From Alcanivorax limicola (GTDB taxonomy: Bacteria; Pseudomonadota; Gammaproteobacteria; Pseudomonadales; Alcanivoracaceae), in NCBI RefSeq assembly GCF_019931215.1, contig NZ_JAIOUB010000001.1, forward strand, positions 682,001-746,000: a DNA stretch of 64,000 bases, in the 5' to 3' direction. Positions within the stretch are counted from its first letter, which is position 1, and each line of letters starts with the position of its first letter. The notes beneath the pieces were generated by a model that did no database searches, was not told the origin of the DNA, and saw only the letters and a program-made list of their open reading frames with translations. Both the position numbers and the translations under genes were made by a program. Below are positions 35,292 to 44,150 of this stretch, one piece after another.

Positions 35292-36659
35292 CTATTTGAA
35301 CTTCAGCACGTTATCGATGGCGCTGTCGGAGCGGCATTTGGGGCAACGGTTGGCATTGCGGTCTGAAGCGCCGGGTTTGAACTGGTTGGGTACATCAACA
35401 CGTATGACGCGTTTGCCACAAATCTGACTATTTTCGCACTCTACCTGGCACACCGGGTTTTCGTAGTGGCGCAACCAGGCGCGGTAATGCTCTTCCGTCA
35501 CCAGACACTTGCGTGCCGCATAGGCGATGGGGTTCTGCATGTAATCGGAAATCTCCTGGGCACTGATCGACACATGACCCGCCCCCGGATGAAACGCGAT
35601 GAAGTTGAGGCCCAGCGCCTGCAGTTTTTCCAGTAACTTCTGGGCGCCGGAATTGGCCATCTTGATCTGCTCACGACGCGCCTCACGCAGGTCTTGCTCC
35701 AGTGCCGAAATCTTCTCTTCCCGATCCAGCACTTCCAGTTCCTTGGCATGCATCTGCTCGACCAGCCTGGCGCGCTCCTCTTCCAGACGCTGCGCCAGGG
35801 CAAGCCGGTATTGCTCCGTGAGAATCTCGATCTCGCCGCCCTGATTGGCCTGCTTGCGCGCCTGCTCCTCAAGACTGTGATTCAGGGAACCCACCTGCTC
35901 TTTGAGGGACACATTCTGCTCGCGCAACGCTTCGTTCTGGGATTTCAGGGTCTTGAACTGCATCAGCACCTTTTCCAGCTGGGTGCTGAGAATCTCTTCT
36001 TTCTGCTGCTGCGCGTAGCGCAACTGCGCCACCTCTTCCCGGTGACCGTTCTCCAGCGTCTGCACCCGCAGGCGCAGCTCCTTGATGGTACGCGCCAGCC
36101 GTACACGTTCCTGCTCGGCCTTGCGCGATTCTGCGGCGGGCGCCACCGTGGGAATCTGTTGCGGCGCATTGACCACGGGCGGCGGGGTCAGCGGCGGGGG
36201 CGGCGCAGAATCGTCCACGTAGAGCCCCATCTTGCGGCCACGCTCACGCAGCACATCCCGCACGAAAACGAAATCGTTGGCACCGGGCTTCATCGCCGGG
36301 TCCCAGAGTTGCTCCTGATGCCAGGCCACGGGACACTGGCTGCGGCAGGCCAGACGGATTGGGCCAGCCCCCATGTCAGGGCCGGGCCCACCATGCTCGG
36401 CCAGATGTCGAAGCGGGACGTTCCAGGCCGTGTCAGCCATGCCGTCCTCATCGAAGTTGATCAGGAACAACACCATGCCCACAACGGTGAGGCGCGCATC
36501 CACCATGCAGTAAGCGCCGCGCATTTCCTCGTCGGCAAATTCCGGGACACCGACCATGCCGTCGAGAATCGCCTCGAAATCAGAGTAAAGCATGCTCTTG
36601 GTGACGCCCCGCTCACCAAAAAACAGCACAGCCTCGGAGGTGACGGACGACATATTCAT
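35292..36659 (-). CDS. Coiled-coil protein with C-terminal Cys-rich (zinc-ribbon-like) segment
   Basis: 455 residues in three parts. The N-terminal globular region (about 1-150; MLYSDFEAILDGMVGVPEF, LACRSQCPVAWHQEQLWDP) is unfamiliar. A Pro-rich linker leads to a long coiled coil (about 180-345, many Glu/Gln/Arg heptads). The C-terminal domain has Cys groups in CQVECENSQICGK and NRCPKCRSD. It is conserved in pseudomonads, often labelled as DNA-repair ATPase or chromosome-partitioning-like, but no Walker motif is visible, so those labels look unsafe. The ATG at 36659 has AAGGAA at ideal spacing. Function unknown; a structural or partner-binding role is likely. Confidence 0.75.
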   Translation of the reverse strand: MNMSSVTSEAVLFFGERGVTKSMLYSDFEAILDGMVGVPEFADEEMRGAYCMVDARLTVVGMVLFLINFDEDGMADTAWNVPLRHLAEHGGPGPDMGAGPIRLACRSQCPVAWHQEQLWDPAMKPGANDFVFVRDVLRERGRKMGLYVDDSAPPPPLTPPPVVNAPQQIPTVAPAAESRKAEQERVRLARTIKELRLRVQTLENGHREEVAQLRYAQQQKEEILSTQLEKVLMQFKTLKSQNEALREQNVSLKEQVGSLNHSLEEQARKQANQGGEIEILTEQYRLALAQRLEEERARLVEQMHAKELEVLDREEKISALEQDLREARREQIKMANSGAQKLLEKLQALGLNFIAFHPGAGHVSISAQEISDYMQNPIAYAARKCLVTEEHYRAWLRHYENPVCQVECENSQICGKRVIRVDVPNQFKPGASDRNANRCPKCRSDSAIDNVLKFK

Positions 36660-36933
36660 AGCGGCTTCCTTGTTATCATCTGCCCTGGGCCATTAGCGGG
36701 AACTCTGAGACAGCAGAGATCCGAGGCTGATTATAGTCAGGCAATTTTCTGAGAGTGTGACGCGGATTGCAGATAAAGGAAAGATAGCCGGCGCAGGGGA
36801 TCGCCTCAGTGTGACGCAGCGCGCGAACCGGGCGGATTGCAAGCCAGGCATGATGCTGCGGCGGTGGCGATGGCGAAGAATCGGGGAATGAGAGAGGTTG
36901 GTGCGGATGTGGTCGCAAACAGCAAGACGACAG

Positions 36934-37032
36934 CTATAACTCGTAGCCGTCGTCTGTATCCTCGTTATCCTCGTCTTCGAGGGCTTCAAGCCAGAGGCGC
37001 TCCTCCAGCCGTTCGTCAATAACTTCGTCCAT
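36934..37032 (-). CDS. Acidic microprotein (32 aa)
   Basis: Thirty-two residues, MDEVIDERLEERLWLEAL then a very acidic tail EDEDNEDTDDGYEL. An optimal AAAGGAG ribosome site lies seven bases before the ATG at 37032, which distinguishes it from chance reading frames. It lies between tRNA-Asp and the coiled-coil gene. No signal peptide or membrane segment. The net charge is strongly negative, and the first half may be a short amphipathic helix. I recognise no family; a regulator of another protein or RNA-binding partner is possible. Confidence 0.6.
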   Translation of the reverse strand: MDEVIDERLEERLWLEALEDEDNEDTDDGYEL

Positions 37033-37209
37033 CTTGCTCTCCTTTATAGTGAGTGACAGTACACAGCATGCACCGACAGGTGTGACAAGAAGATGAAACG
37101 AAAGGTTCAGGCACAAACGGCCAGGGAGAACAGGCGACTGTCAGGGATCGGATTCGAGGATCTGAGGATGTTCTGAGAATGTTCGGGGAGGAAGAAAGCG
37201 TTTAAAGAG

Positions 37210-37286
37210 TGGCGGAGCGGACGGGACTCGAACCCGCGACCCCCGGCGTGACAGGCCGGTATTCTAACCAACTGAACTACCGCTCC
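37210..37286 (-). tRNA. tRNA-Asp (GTC)
   Basis: A complete cloverleaf read on the minus strand: acceptor GGAGCGG, D-arm with TTCAGTTGGTTAGAATA, anticodon loop CTGTCAC giving GTC, T-arm GGGTTCGAGTCCC and encoded CCA. 77 nt. Together with tRNA-Val it forms a small tRNA cluster. Confidence 0.97.
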
Positions 37287-37346
37287 ACTCTTTAAAACGT
37301 CTTACCTTGCACACAACCTGACCGGTACTGCAGGCCAGGGTAAAAC

Positions 37347-37422
37347 TGGTGGGTGGTGACGGGATCGAACCGCCGACCCCCTGCTTGTAAGGCAGGTGCT
37401 CTCCCAGCTGAGCTAACCACCC
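37347..37422 (-). tRNA. tRNA-Val (TAC)
   Basis: Minus-strand cloverleaf with acceptor GGGTGGT, D-arm TAGCTCAGCTGGGAGAGCA, anticodon loop CTTACAA (TAC), T-arm CGGTTCGATCCCG and encoded CCA. 76 nt. It precedes tRNA-Asp by about 60 nt in transcription order, so they may share a precursor. Confidence 0.97.
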
Positions 37423-37562
37423 GAAAGAGGCCGCCATTCTAGGGATTTCCGCGGGGGTGTCAACGGCTTTTTCACCTTAGTTTTCACCAAACTACCGCGG
37501 GTTGCTGCTGTTCGCTCAAAAAAACAGCGAAGCGCCGATTTATCACTCAATTCAGGGATATG

Positions 37563-37766
37563 CTATGCCTTCCCTATCTCTTCGATATAGGAGCGCGCCA
37601 CCTCCAGGCTGGGAAATCGCTGCGGCAGGGTCTCCCCGCTACGATCCGCCACCAGATAGTGCCTCACCTCCAGCCGATGGGTGCCCGGGTTGAGCTCCCC
37701 TTCCTCCAGGATGGTGTACCCCTGGTCGCCCCAGGGCGTCACATTACCGATCACGGGGCTCACCAA
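37563..37766 (-). CDS. Hypothetical small protein
   Basis: Up to 67 residues. The core is WGDQGYTILEEGELNPGTHRLEVRHYLVADRSGETLPQ, a likely beta-rich fold, ending SLEVARSYIEEIGKA. The start is unclear: TTG at 37766 or GTG at 37763, both overlapping the regulator stop by about 20 bp with a GGGT upstream. No family recognised. The even amino-acid composition and tight overlap with the regulator argue for a real gene, but independent evidence is needed. Confidence 0.5.
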   Translation of the reverse strand: MVSPVIGNVTPWGDQGYTILEEGELNPGTHRLEVRHYLVADRSGETLPQRFPSLEVARSYIEEIGKA

Positions 37767-38364
37767 TGACCCGCCGCACGATGATATGCGCCAGCGCCTC
37801 CAGGCTCAGGCTGCCATGCTGGTCAAACCAGGTATTCGCCCAGCTTGCCATCCCGGTAATCAGTCGTCGCACCACAAAGGCATCATCCTCAAGCAACCCC
37901 TGGGCGCGCAGGGCCTCCAGACAGTCCGTCCAGATCTCTTCGTACACCGCGCGCAGGGCCAGCACCTCCTGTTGACGGTCCTCCGACAGGCAACGCCATT
38001 CGTAGACCAGCACGCTCATGGCCTCACTGGTATCGCCGATAATCGATTGCAGCTCAGCGCGGATCAGCGCCTCCAGCCGGGGCAGCGGCTCGGGGTACTC
38101 GGTACAGGCATCACGCAGACGGGCCGTATTGAAGCGGATCACCTCCATCATGACCGCAAACAGGATATCGTCCTTGGTCGGGAAATGATGAAAGATACTG
38201 CCACTCTGGATGCCCACTTCCCGGGCGATGTCCCGCACCGTAGTGCGATCGAAGCCCTTGTCGCGGAACAGCCTGGCAGCGGCGCTGAGCAGCTTGCCGC
38301 GCGGTGAGTCGTCCATCCCGTGGATACCACCGGTTACCGACCGTGTTGCGTGTGCCTGCGCCAT
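37744..38364 (-). CDS. atuR: TetR-family regulator, AtuR-like
   Basis: 206 residues. The HTH is at about 18-62 (RGKLLSAAARLFRDKGFDRTTVRDIAREVG, SIFHHFPTKDDILFAVM); the C-terminal ligand domain is all-helical. The ATG at 38364 has AGGGGA upstream. It is divergent from atuA, as AtuR is in Pseudomonas aeruginosa, where it represses the atu operon through inverted repeats. Here a strong 18-bp inverted repeat lies in the shared region. Assignment as AtuR rests mainly on context; the inducer would be a terpenoid acyl-CoA or acid. Confidence 0.75.
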   Translation of the reverse strand: MAQAHATRSVTGGIHGMDDSPRGKLLSAAARLFRDKGFDRTTVRDIAREVGIQSGSIFHHFPTKDDILFAVMMEVIRFNTARLRDACTEYPEPLPRLEALIRAELQSIIGDTSEAMSVLVYEWRCLSEDRQQEVLALRAVYEEIWTDCLEALRAQGLLEDDAFVVRRLITGMASWANTWFDQHGSLSLEALAHIIVRRVIGEPRDR

Positions 38365-38517
38365 TGAAATCCCCTGTTGTGCTGTCGCGTACCCTGTCGA
38401 GTGTGCTTCGCGCCACTGCTGGCGCAATTATCAGCACTGACCGCATTTGTGCAATACGCGTTGCCAGCGCCGCTACCTGCCTCGAATCACCTTATTATGC
38501 TTCAGGGCGCTTTACAA

Positions 38518-38535
38518 ACCAAGCGCTTGCTTGGT
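38518..38535. promoter_or_regulatory. Putative AtuR operator in the atuA promoter
   Basis: ACCAAGCGCTTGCTTGGT is a perfect inverted repeat with 7-bp arms and a 4-bp centre. It lies between a -35-like TTTACA (38511-38516) and a weak -10 (TAACGT, 38535-38540), 45-62 bp before the atuA ATG. This placement is typical of a TetR repressor site. Confidence 0.62.
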
Positions 38536-38579
38536 AACGTTCCGCTCATTATCTTCATACGGTCTCCAAGGAGCAGAGC

Positions 38580-40367
38580 ATGAGCACCGGACCTGTACGC
38601 ATCGGCTGCGCCGCCGGTTTCTGGGGTGACACCAATACCGCCGCCTTCCAGCTGGTACGCCAGACACGCCTCGACTATCTGGTGTTCGACTATCTGGCCG
38701 AAGTGACCCTCTCGATCATGGCCGGCGCGCGCATGAAAGACCCGAGCATGGGCTACGCCCACGATTTCGTGACCCAGGTGATGACACCGCTGGCCAAAGA
38801 TATCCGCGACAAGGGCATCAAGGTGATCAGCAACGCCGGCGGCGTCAATCCGCACGCCTGCCGCAAAGCACTGGAAGACGCCTTCAGCGCCGCCGGTGTC
38901 GACCTGAAGATCGCCCTGGTAGAAGGCGACGACATCAATACACGCCGTAACGAATTCGCCGATGCCGTCGAAATGGAAACCGGGCAAGCCCTGCCCCCCA
39001 TGACTCTGACCATGAACGCCTATCTGGGCGCCCTGCCCATCAAGGCCGCCCTGGATGCCGGTGCCGATATCGTGCTGACGGGGCGTATCGCCGACTCCGC
39101 GCTGGTGCTCGGCCCGCTGATGCATGAATTCGGCTGGGCCGACGACGATTATGACAAGCTTGCCCAGGGCTCACTGGCGGGCCACGTCATCGAATGCGGC
39201 GCCCAGTGCACCGGCGGCAACTTCACCGACTGGGAGCAGGTGCCCGATTATCACAACATGGGCTTCCCGGTGGCCGAGTGCGCCGCCGATGGCAGCTTCG
39301 TCGTGTGCAAGCCGGACAACACTGGTGGTCTGATCACCCCGGCGACAGTGGGCGAGCAGATCGTCTACGAGATCGGCGACCCGCGCGCCTATTTATTGCC
39401 TGATGTCGTATGTGATTTCACGCAGGTACAGCTCGAACAGGTGGGCGACAATCAGGTGCGCGTGACCGGCGCCCGCGGCCGCCCGCCCACAGATCAGTAC
39501 AAGGTGTCCGCTACCTGGCCCGACGGTCAGCGCATCACCGCCAGCTTCATGATCGGCGGCATAGATGCAGCCCGCAAAGGCCAGGCCGTCGCCGACGCCA
39601 TTCTGCGCAAGACCAGCGGCCTGTTGAAACAGCTCGGCATGGACGACTTCCGCGACACCTCGGTGGAATTGCTGGGCACTGAAGCCACCTATGGGGCGCA
39701 GGGCCAACGCAGCGACACCCGCGAGGTGATCGTCAAGATTGCCGCCATGCACAATGACCGCAAGGCGCTGGGTGTATTTGCCCGGGAAATCGCCCAGGCG
39801 GCCACCGGCATGGCGCCGGGCCTGACCGGCATCGTGGGCGGCCGGCCCAAACCCTTTCCGCGCATCCGTCTGTTCTCCACCCTGGTCAGCAAGGACAAGG
39901 TGCACAACCAGGTGGACATGGGCGGCGAGCAGCTGCCTGTCAGCGTGCCCACCGGCGTCCCGTTCGACACGGCCGCCCTGCCCGCTGATCACAGCTATGA
40001 CAGCGCCACCGGCAACACCACTGTGCCACTGATTCGGTTGGCCTGGGCGCGCAGCGGCGACAAGGGCAACCACGCCAATATCGGCGTGATCGCGCGCAAG
40101 GCGGCCTACCTGCCGTTCATCAACGCCGCGCTAACAAGCGACGCCGTCGCCCACTACATGCAGCATGTGCTGGACGCTGAACACAGCAGCGTGGAACGCT
40201 GGACCCTGCCGGGCTTCAATGCCTTCAACTTCCTGCTCAGGAACGCCCTCGGCGGTGGCGGCATTGCCTCCTTGCGGATTGATCCCCAGGGCAAGGCGTT
40301 TGCCCAGCAACTGCTCGATTTTCCTGTGCCTGTTTCTGACCAGATCGCCAAAGAGGTGAACCACTGA
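38580..40367 (+). CDS. atuA: Acyclic terpene utilization protein AtuA
   Basis: 595 residues, DUF1446/AtuA family. Key blocks: [18 protein letters not shown] at the N terminus, [34 protein letters not shown], and a C-terminal small domain beginning [21 protein letters not shown]. AtuA is needed for citronellol/geraniol growth in Pseudomonas; its exact reaction is unresolved, and proposals include hydrolysis of the hydroxymethylglutaryl-like intermediate. The ATG at 38580 has AAGGAG upstream. First gene of the operon; it overlaps atuB by 1 base (TGATG), so translation is coupled. Confidence 0.93.
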   Translation: MSTGPVRIGCAAGFWGDTNTAAFQLVRQTRLDYLVFDYLAEVTLSIMAGARMKDPSMGYAHDFVTQVMTPLAKDIRDKGIKVISNAGGVNPHACRKALEDAFSAAGVDLKIALVEGDDINTRRNEFADAVEMETGQALPPMTLTMNAYLGALPIKAALDAGADIVLTGRIADSALVLGPLMHEFGWADDDYDKLAQGSLAGHVIECGAQCTGGNFTDWEQVPDYHNMGFPVAECAADGSFVVCKPDNTGGLITPATVGEQIVYEIGDPRAYLLPDVVCDFTQVQLEQVGDNQVRVTGARGRPPTDQYKVSATWPDGQRITASFMIGGIDAARKGQAVADAILRKTSGLLKQLGMDDFRDTSVELLGTEATYGAQGQRSDTREVIVKIAAMHNDRKALGVFAREIAQAATGMAPGLTGIVGGRPKPFPRIRLFSTLVSKDKVHNQVDMGGEQLPVSVPTGVPFDTAALPADHSYDSATGNTTVPLIRLAWARSGDKGNHANIGVIARKAAYLPFINAALTSDAVAHYMQHVLDAEHSSVERWTLPGFNAFNFLLRNALGGGGIASLRIDPQGKAFAQQLLDFPVPVSDQIAKEVNH

Positions 40368-41269
40368 TGTCTTACCGCTCCGTATTCCGCCCCGACCTGT
40401 TCGCCGGTCGCAACATCATCGTCACCGGCGGCGGCAGCGGCATCGGCCGCTGCACCGCCCATGAGCTGGCCAGCCTCGGCGCCCGCGTGGTGCTGGTGGG
40501 TCGCAAGGAAGACAAGCTGAAAACCGTGCAAGCGGAAATTACCGAAGACGGCGGCACCGCCCTGTGGTTCACCTGCGACATTCGTGAAGAAGAAAAAGTA
40601 AAAGCCACCGTGGCGGAGATCTTCAGTGCCGTCGGTGAAGTGCATGGCCTGGTCAATAACGCCGGCGGCCAGTTCCCCTCCCCCCTCGCCTTCATCAACC
40701 AGAAAGGCTGGGAGACGGTGATTCGCACCAACCTTACCGGCGGTTTTCTGATGGCACGTGAAGTCTTCACCCAGGGCATGAACCAGAGCGGCGGCAGCAT
40801 CGTCAATATCATCGCTGACATGTGGGGCGGCATGCCCGGCATGGGCCATTCCGGCGCGGCCCGGGCGGGCATGGAAAACTTCACCCGCACCGCTGCCTAC
40901 GAATGGGGCTGCGCCGGCGTGCGCGTCAACGCGGTTGCCCCCGGCTGGATTGCCTCCAGCGGCATGGACACTTACCCGGAAAGCTTCAAGCAGACCATCC
41001 GCACCCTCAGAGCCGCCGTGCCCTTGAAGCGGCTTGGCGAAGAAGCGGAAATCTCCGGCGCCATCTGCTTCCTGCTCTGTGACGCCGCCGCCTTTATCAG
41101 TGGCGACACACTGCGTGTCGACGGCGCGGCCAGCCAGGGCAACATCGCCATCTGGCCGCTGCCCGAGCACAACAACAGCAAGCCGTTTGACGGCTTCCAC
41201 CGTGCCGTAGCTCCGGCGCTTTTCCAGCACGGCGATCAGGCTCAGGAGAACAGCGATGCCAGTGATTGA
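40367..41269 (+). CDS. atuB: Short-chain dehydrogenase/reductase AtuB
   Basis: 300 residues. The NAD(P) motif TGGGSGIG is near residue 20, NNAGG at 96-100. At the position of the usual catalytic Tyr-x3-Lys the sequence reads HSGAAR, the same His/Arg substitution seen in peroxisomal trans-2-enoyl-CoA reductase (PECR). So it may act on enoyl-CoA rather than on alcohols. The extended C terminus (WPLPEHNNSKPFDG) is shared by AtuB proteins. It overlaps atuC by 14 bp. The physiological reaction in terpene breakdown is not settled. Confidence 0.88.
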   Translation: MSYRSVFRPDLFAGRNIIVTGGGSGIGRCTAHELASLGARVVLVGRKEDKLKTVQAEITEDGGTALWFTCDIREEEKVKATVAEIFSAVGEVHGLVNNAGGQFPSPLAFINQKGWETVIRTNLTGGFLMAREVFTQGMNQSGGSIVNIIADMWGGMPGMGHSGAARAGMENFTRTAAYEWGCAGVRVNAVAPGWIASSGMDTYPESFKQTIRTLRAAVPLKRLGEEAEISGAICFLLCDAAAFISGDTLRVDGAASQGNIAIWPLPEHNNSKPFDGFHRAVAPALFQHGDQAQENSDASD

Positions 41270-42872
41270 GACGCAACTGGATGTCAACGGCGACGCATTT
41301 GCCCGGCACTGCGCAGCCATGCGGCGCGCGGTGGAAGAATTCCGCGCCATCGAACAGAAAGTCGTGGAAAAAGCGGAAGCCCAACGCGAAAAATTCGAAA
41401 AGCGCGGCAAGCTGCTGCCCAATGACCGGGTTGCCCGCGTGCTGGACCCCGGCTCCCCGTTCCTGGCACTGCAGAGCCTGGCCGGCTACATGATGCACGA
41501 CGATCGTGACGGCACCGAAGCCGGCGGCGGCAGTATCGCCGGTATCGGCTACGTCAGTGGCGTTCGCGCCCTGATCGCGGCCAGCAACTCCGCCATCAAG
41601 GGTGGCACCATCACCCCCGCGGGCCTGCGCAAGAGCCTGCGTTTGCAGGAAATCGCCCGGGAAAACAAACTGCCCATCGTGTCGCTATCCGAATCCGGCG
41701 GCGCCAATCTCAACTACGCCGCCGACATCTTTGTTGAGGGCGCACGCACCTTTGCCAATCAAGCGCGCCTGTCCGCGCTGGGCATTCCACAGATCACCGT
41801 GGTGCACGGCAACGCCACCGCCGGCGGCGCGTATCAACCCGGCCTGTCTGATTACTGCATCATGGTGCGCAATCAGGCGAAGATGTTTCTGGCTGGCCCG
41901 CCGCTGTTGAAAGCCGCCACCGGCGAAGTCGCAACCGATGAGGAGCTGGGTGGCGCCGAGATGCACGCCGGGGTGGCCGGCACCGCTGAATATGTTGCCG
42001 AAAATGATGCCGACGGCATCCGCATGGCGCGGGATATCATGGCAAAGATCGGCTGGCAGGATCAGCTTCCGCCGGTGCCGGAAAAAACCTTCAATCCGCC
42101 TCGCTATGACGCCGAAGAACTGCTGGGCGTCGTGCCCGACGATGCGCGCAAGCCCTACGACGTGCGCGAAATCATCGCCCGCATCGCCGACGATTCCGAC
42201 TTTCTCGATTTCAAGAACGACTGGGATGCGCACACAGTCTGCGGCTGGATCATGATGGAAGGCTACCCGGTGGGCGTGATCGGCAATAACGGCCCGATCA
42301 CCCATCAGGGCGCCGCCAAGGCCGCACAGTTCATCCAGCTGTGCGAGCAAAGCAACCGCCCGTTGCTGTTCCTGCATAACACCACCGGCTTCCTGGTGGG
42401 CACCGAACCGGAACAGGGCGGCATCATCAAGCACGGCTCCAAGATGATTCAGGCAGTGGCCAACGCCAGCGTACCGAAGATCAGCATTGTCATCGGTGGC
42501 TCCTATGGTGCTGGCAACTATGCCATGTGCGGCCGCGGTCTTGACCCGCGCTTCATCTTTGCCTGGCCCAACAGCCGCGTTGCCGTCATGGGCGGCCAGC
42601 AGGCCGGTATGGTGCTGCGCATCGTCGCCGAGCAGAAACAACGCGCCATGGGCATGGAGCCCGACGAAAAAGTCCTCGAGATGCTGCAACAAAGCACCGC
42701 GCAGAAGCTCGATAGTCAGTCCACGGCCCTGTATGCCACCGCGCATATGTGGGACGACGGCATCATTGACCCGCGCGACACGCGCAAAGTGGTGTCCTTT
42801 GTCCTGGACGTCTGCCGCGAAGCAGCACGTCGCCCACTTAATCCCATTACCTTTGGCGTTGCCCGCCTCTGA
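41256..42872 (+). CDS. atuC: Geranyl-CoA carboxylase, carboxyltransferase (beta) subunit
   Basis: 538 residues of acyl-CoA carboxyltransferase. Both lobes are present: GYVSGVRALIAASNSAIKGG then KLPIVSLSESGGANL in the N lobe, and GFLVGTEPEQGGIIKHGSKM with SIVIGGSYGAGNYAM in the C lobe. It pairs with AtuF (biotin carboxylase plus carrier) to carboxylate the gamma-methyl of cis-geranyl-CoA. Methylcrotonyl-CoA carboxylase beta is a close relative, but the neighbours atuA, B, D and E favour the geranyl enzyme. Confidence 0.92.
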   Translation: MPVIETQLDVNGDAFARHCAAMRRAVEEFRAIEQKVVEKAEAQREKFEKRGKLLPNDRVARVLDPGSPFLALQSLAGYMMHDDRDGTEAGGGSIAGIGYVSGVRALIAASNSAIKGGTITPAGLRKSLRLQEIARENKLPIVSLSESGGANLNYAADIFVEGARTFANQARLSALGIPQITVVHGNATAGGAYQPGLSDYCIMVRNQAKMFLAGPPLLKAATGEVATDEELGGAEMHAGVAGTAEYVAENDADGIRMARDIMAKIGWQDQLPPVPEKTFNPPRYDAEELLGVVPDDARKPYDVREIIARIADDSDFLDFKNDWDAHTVCGWIMMEGYPVGVIGNNGPITHQGAAKAAQFIQLCEQSNRPLLFLHNTTGFLVGTEPEQGGIIKHGSKMIQAVANASVPKISIVIGGSYGAGNYAMCGRGLDPRFIFAWPNSRVAVMGGQQAGMVLRIVAEQKQRAMGMEPDEKVLEMLQQSTAQKLDSQSTALYATAHMWDDGIIDPRDTRKVVSFVLDVCREAARRPLNPITFGVARL

Positions 42873-42920
42873 ACCGCCAGGCGTTCATTACAGCCCGATG
42901 TTCATTACAGGAGACATTCC

Positions 42921-44081
42921 ATGTTGTTGACTCAGGAACATGAAGAAATGCGCCGCACCATGCGCAACTTTGTTGAAAAAGAATTGAACCCGCACGTCGA
43001 GGAATGGGAAGCCGCAGGCGCCTTTCCCACCCATGAAATCTTCAAGAAAATGGGCGACCTGGGCCTGCTGGGCGTCAGCAAGCCCGTAGAATTCGGCGGC
43101 CTGGGTCTGGACTATTCCTACAACCTGGCCGTGGCGGAAGAGCTGGGCCTGTGCGACTGCGGCGGTGTGCCCTTGTCCATCGGCGTGCAGACCGACATGG
43201 CCACTCCGGCGCTGGCCCGCTTTGGTTCCGATGAGCTGCGCAAACAGTATCTGGCCCCCGCCATTGCCGGCGACATGGTGGCCAGCATTGCCGTCAGCGA
43301 ACCCCATGCTGGCTCCGATGTAGCCGCCATCAAGACCACCGCGAAAAAAGACGGCGATGACTATGTCATCAACGGCACCAAGATGTGGATCACCAATTCC
43401 CCCACCGCTGACTTCTTCTGCCTGCTGGCCAACACCTCCGATGGCAAGCCGCACATGAACAAGTCACTGATCGTCGTGCCGAAAGATGCCGGCGGCATCA
43501 CCGTGGACAAGCCGCTGAACAAGCTGGGCATGCGTTCCTCACAGACCGCGCAGGTGTTCTTCGACAATGTGCGGGTGCCGCAGCGCAACCTGATCGGCGC
43601 CGAAGGCATGGGCTTCATGATGCAGATGATCCAGTTCCAGGAGGAACGTCTGTGGGGCGCCGTCTCCGGCCTGAAGGGCTATGACAAACTGATCCAGCTG
43701 ACCGCCGACTATGCTCGTGAGCGTGAAATCTTTGGTATGCCATTGCTGGACAACCAGAGCGTGCATTTCCGCCTGGCAGAACTGAAAACCGAAGTGGAAC
43801 TGCTGCGCAGCCTGATCTGGCGCGCCTGCGAAGAGTACGTCAGCGGCAAGGACGTGTTGCAACTGGCGTCCATGGCCAAACTCAAGGCCGGCCGCCTGTC
43901 CCGGGAAGTCGCCGACGCCTGCATCCAGTACTGGGGCGGCAACGGCTACATGTGGGAAAACCCCGCCTCCCGCGCCTGGCGTGATGGCCGCCTGGCCTCC
44001 ATCGGCGGCGGCGCCGACGAGATCATGCTCGGCATCATCTGCAAGACGATGGACATTCTACCAGGCAAGAAAAAGAAATAA
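42921..44081 (+). CDS. atuD: Citronellyl-CoA dehydrogenase (acyl-CoA dehydrogenase) AtuD
   Basis: 386 residues. FAD/acyl-CoA dehydrogenase signatures: VSEPHAGSDVAAIKT, TKMWITNSPTADFF, and the C-terminal QYWGGNGYMWE. It oxidises citronellyl-CoA to geranyl-CoA, feeding the carboxylase. The ribosome site CAGGAG precedes the ATG. It lies 48 nt after atuC. Other short-branched acyl-CoA substrates cannot be excluded. Confidence 0.92.
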   Translation: MLLTQEHEEMRRTMRNFVEKELNPHVEEWEAAGAFPTHEIFKKMGDLGLLGVSKPVEFGGLGLDYSYNLAVAEELGLCDCGGVPLSIGVQTDMATPALARFGSDELRKQYLAPAIAGDMVASIAVSEPHAGSDVAAIKTTAKKDGDDYVINGTKMWITNSPTADFFCLLANTSDGKPHMNKSLIVVPKDAGGITVDKPLNKLGMRSSQTAQVFFDNVRVPQRNLIGAEGMGFMMQMIQFQEERLWGAVSGLKGYDKLIQLTADYAREREIFGMPLLDNQSVHFRLAELKTEVELLRSLIWRACEEYVSGKDVLQLASMAKLKAGRLSREVADACIQYWGGNGYMWENPASRAWRDGRLASIGGGADEIMLGIICKTMDILPGKKKK

Positions 44082-44150
44082 GACAAGCCGACTCGCACCA
44101 GCCGCCGCCCTGAAAAGCGCTGAGGCGGCTGGTGTTCAACGGAGTACGTT

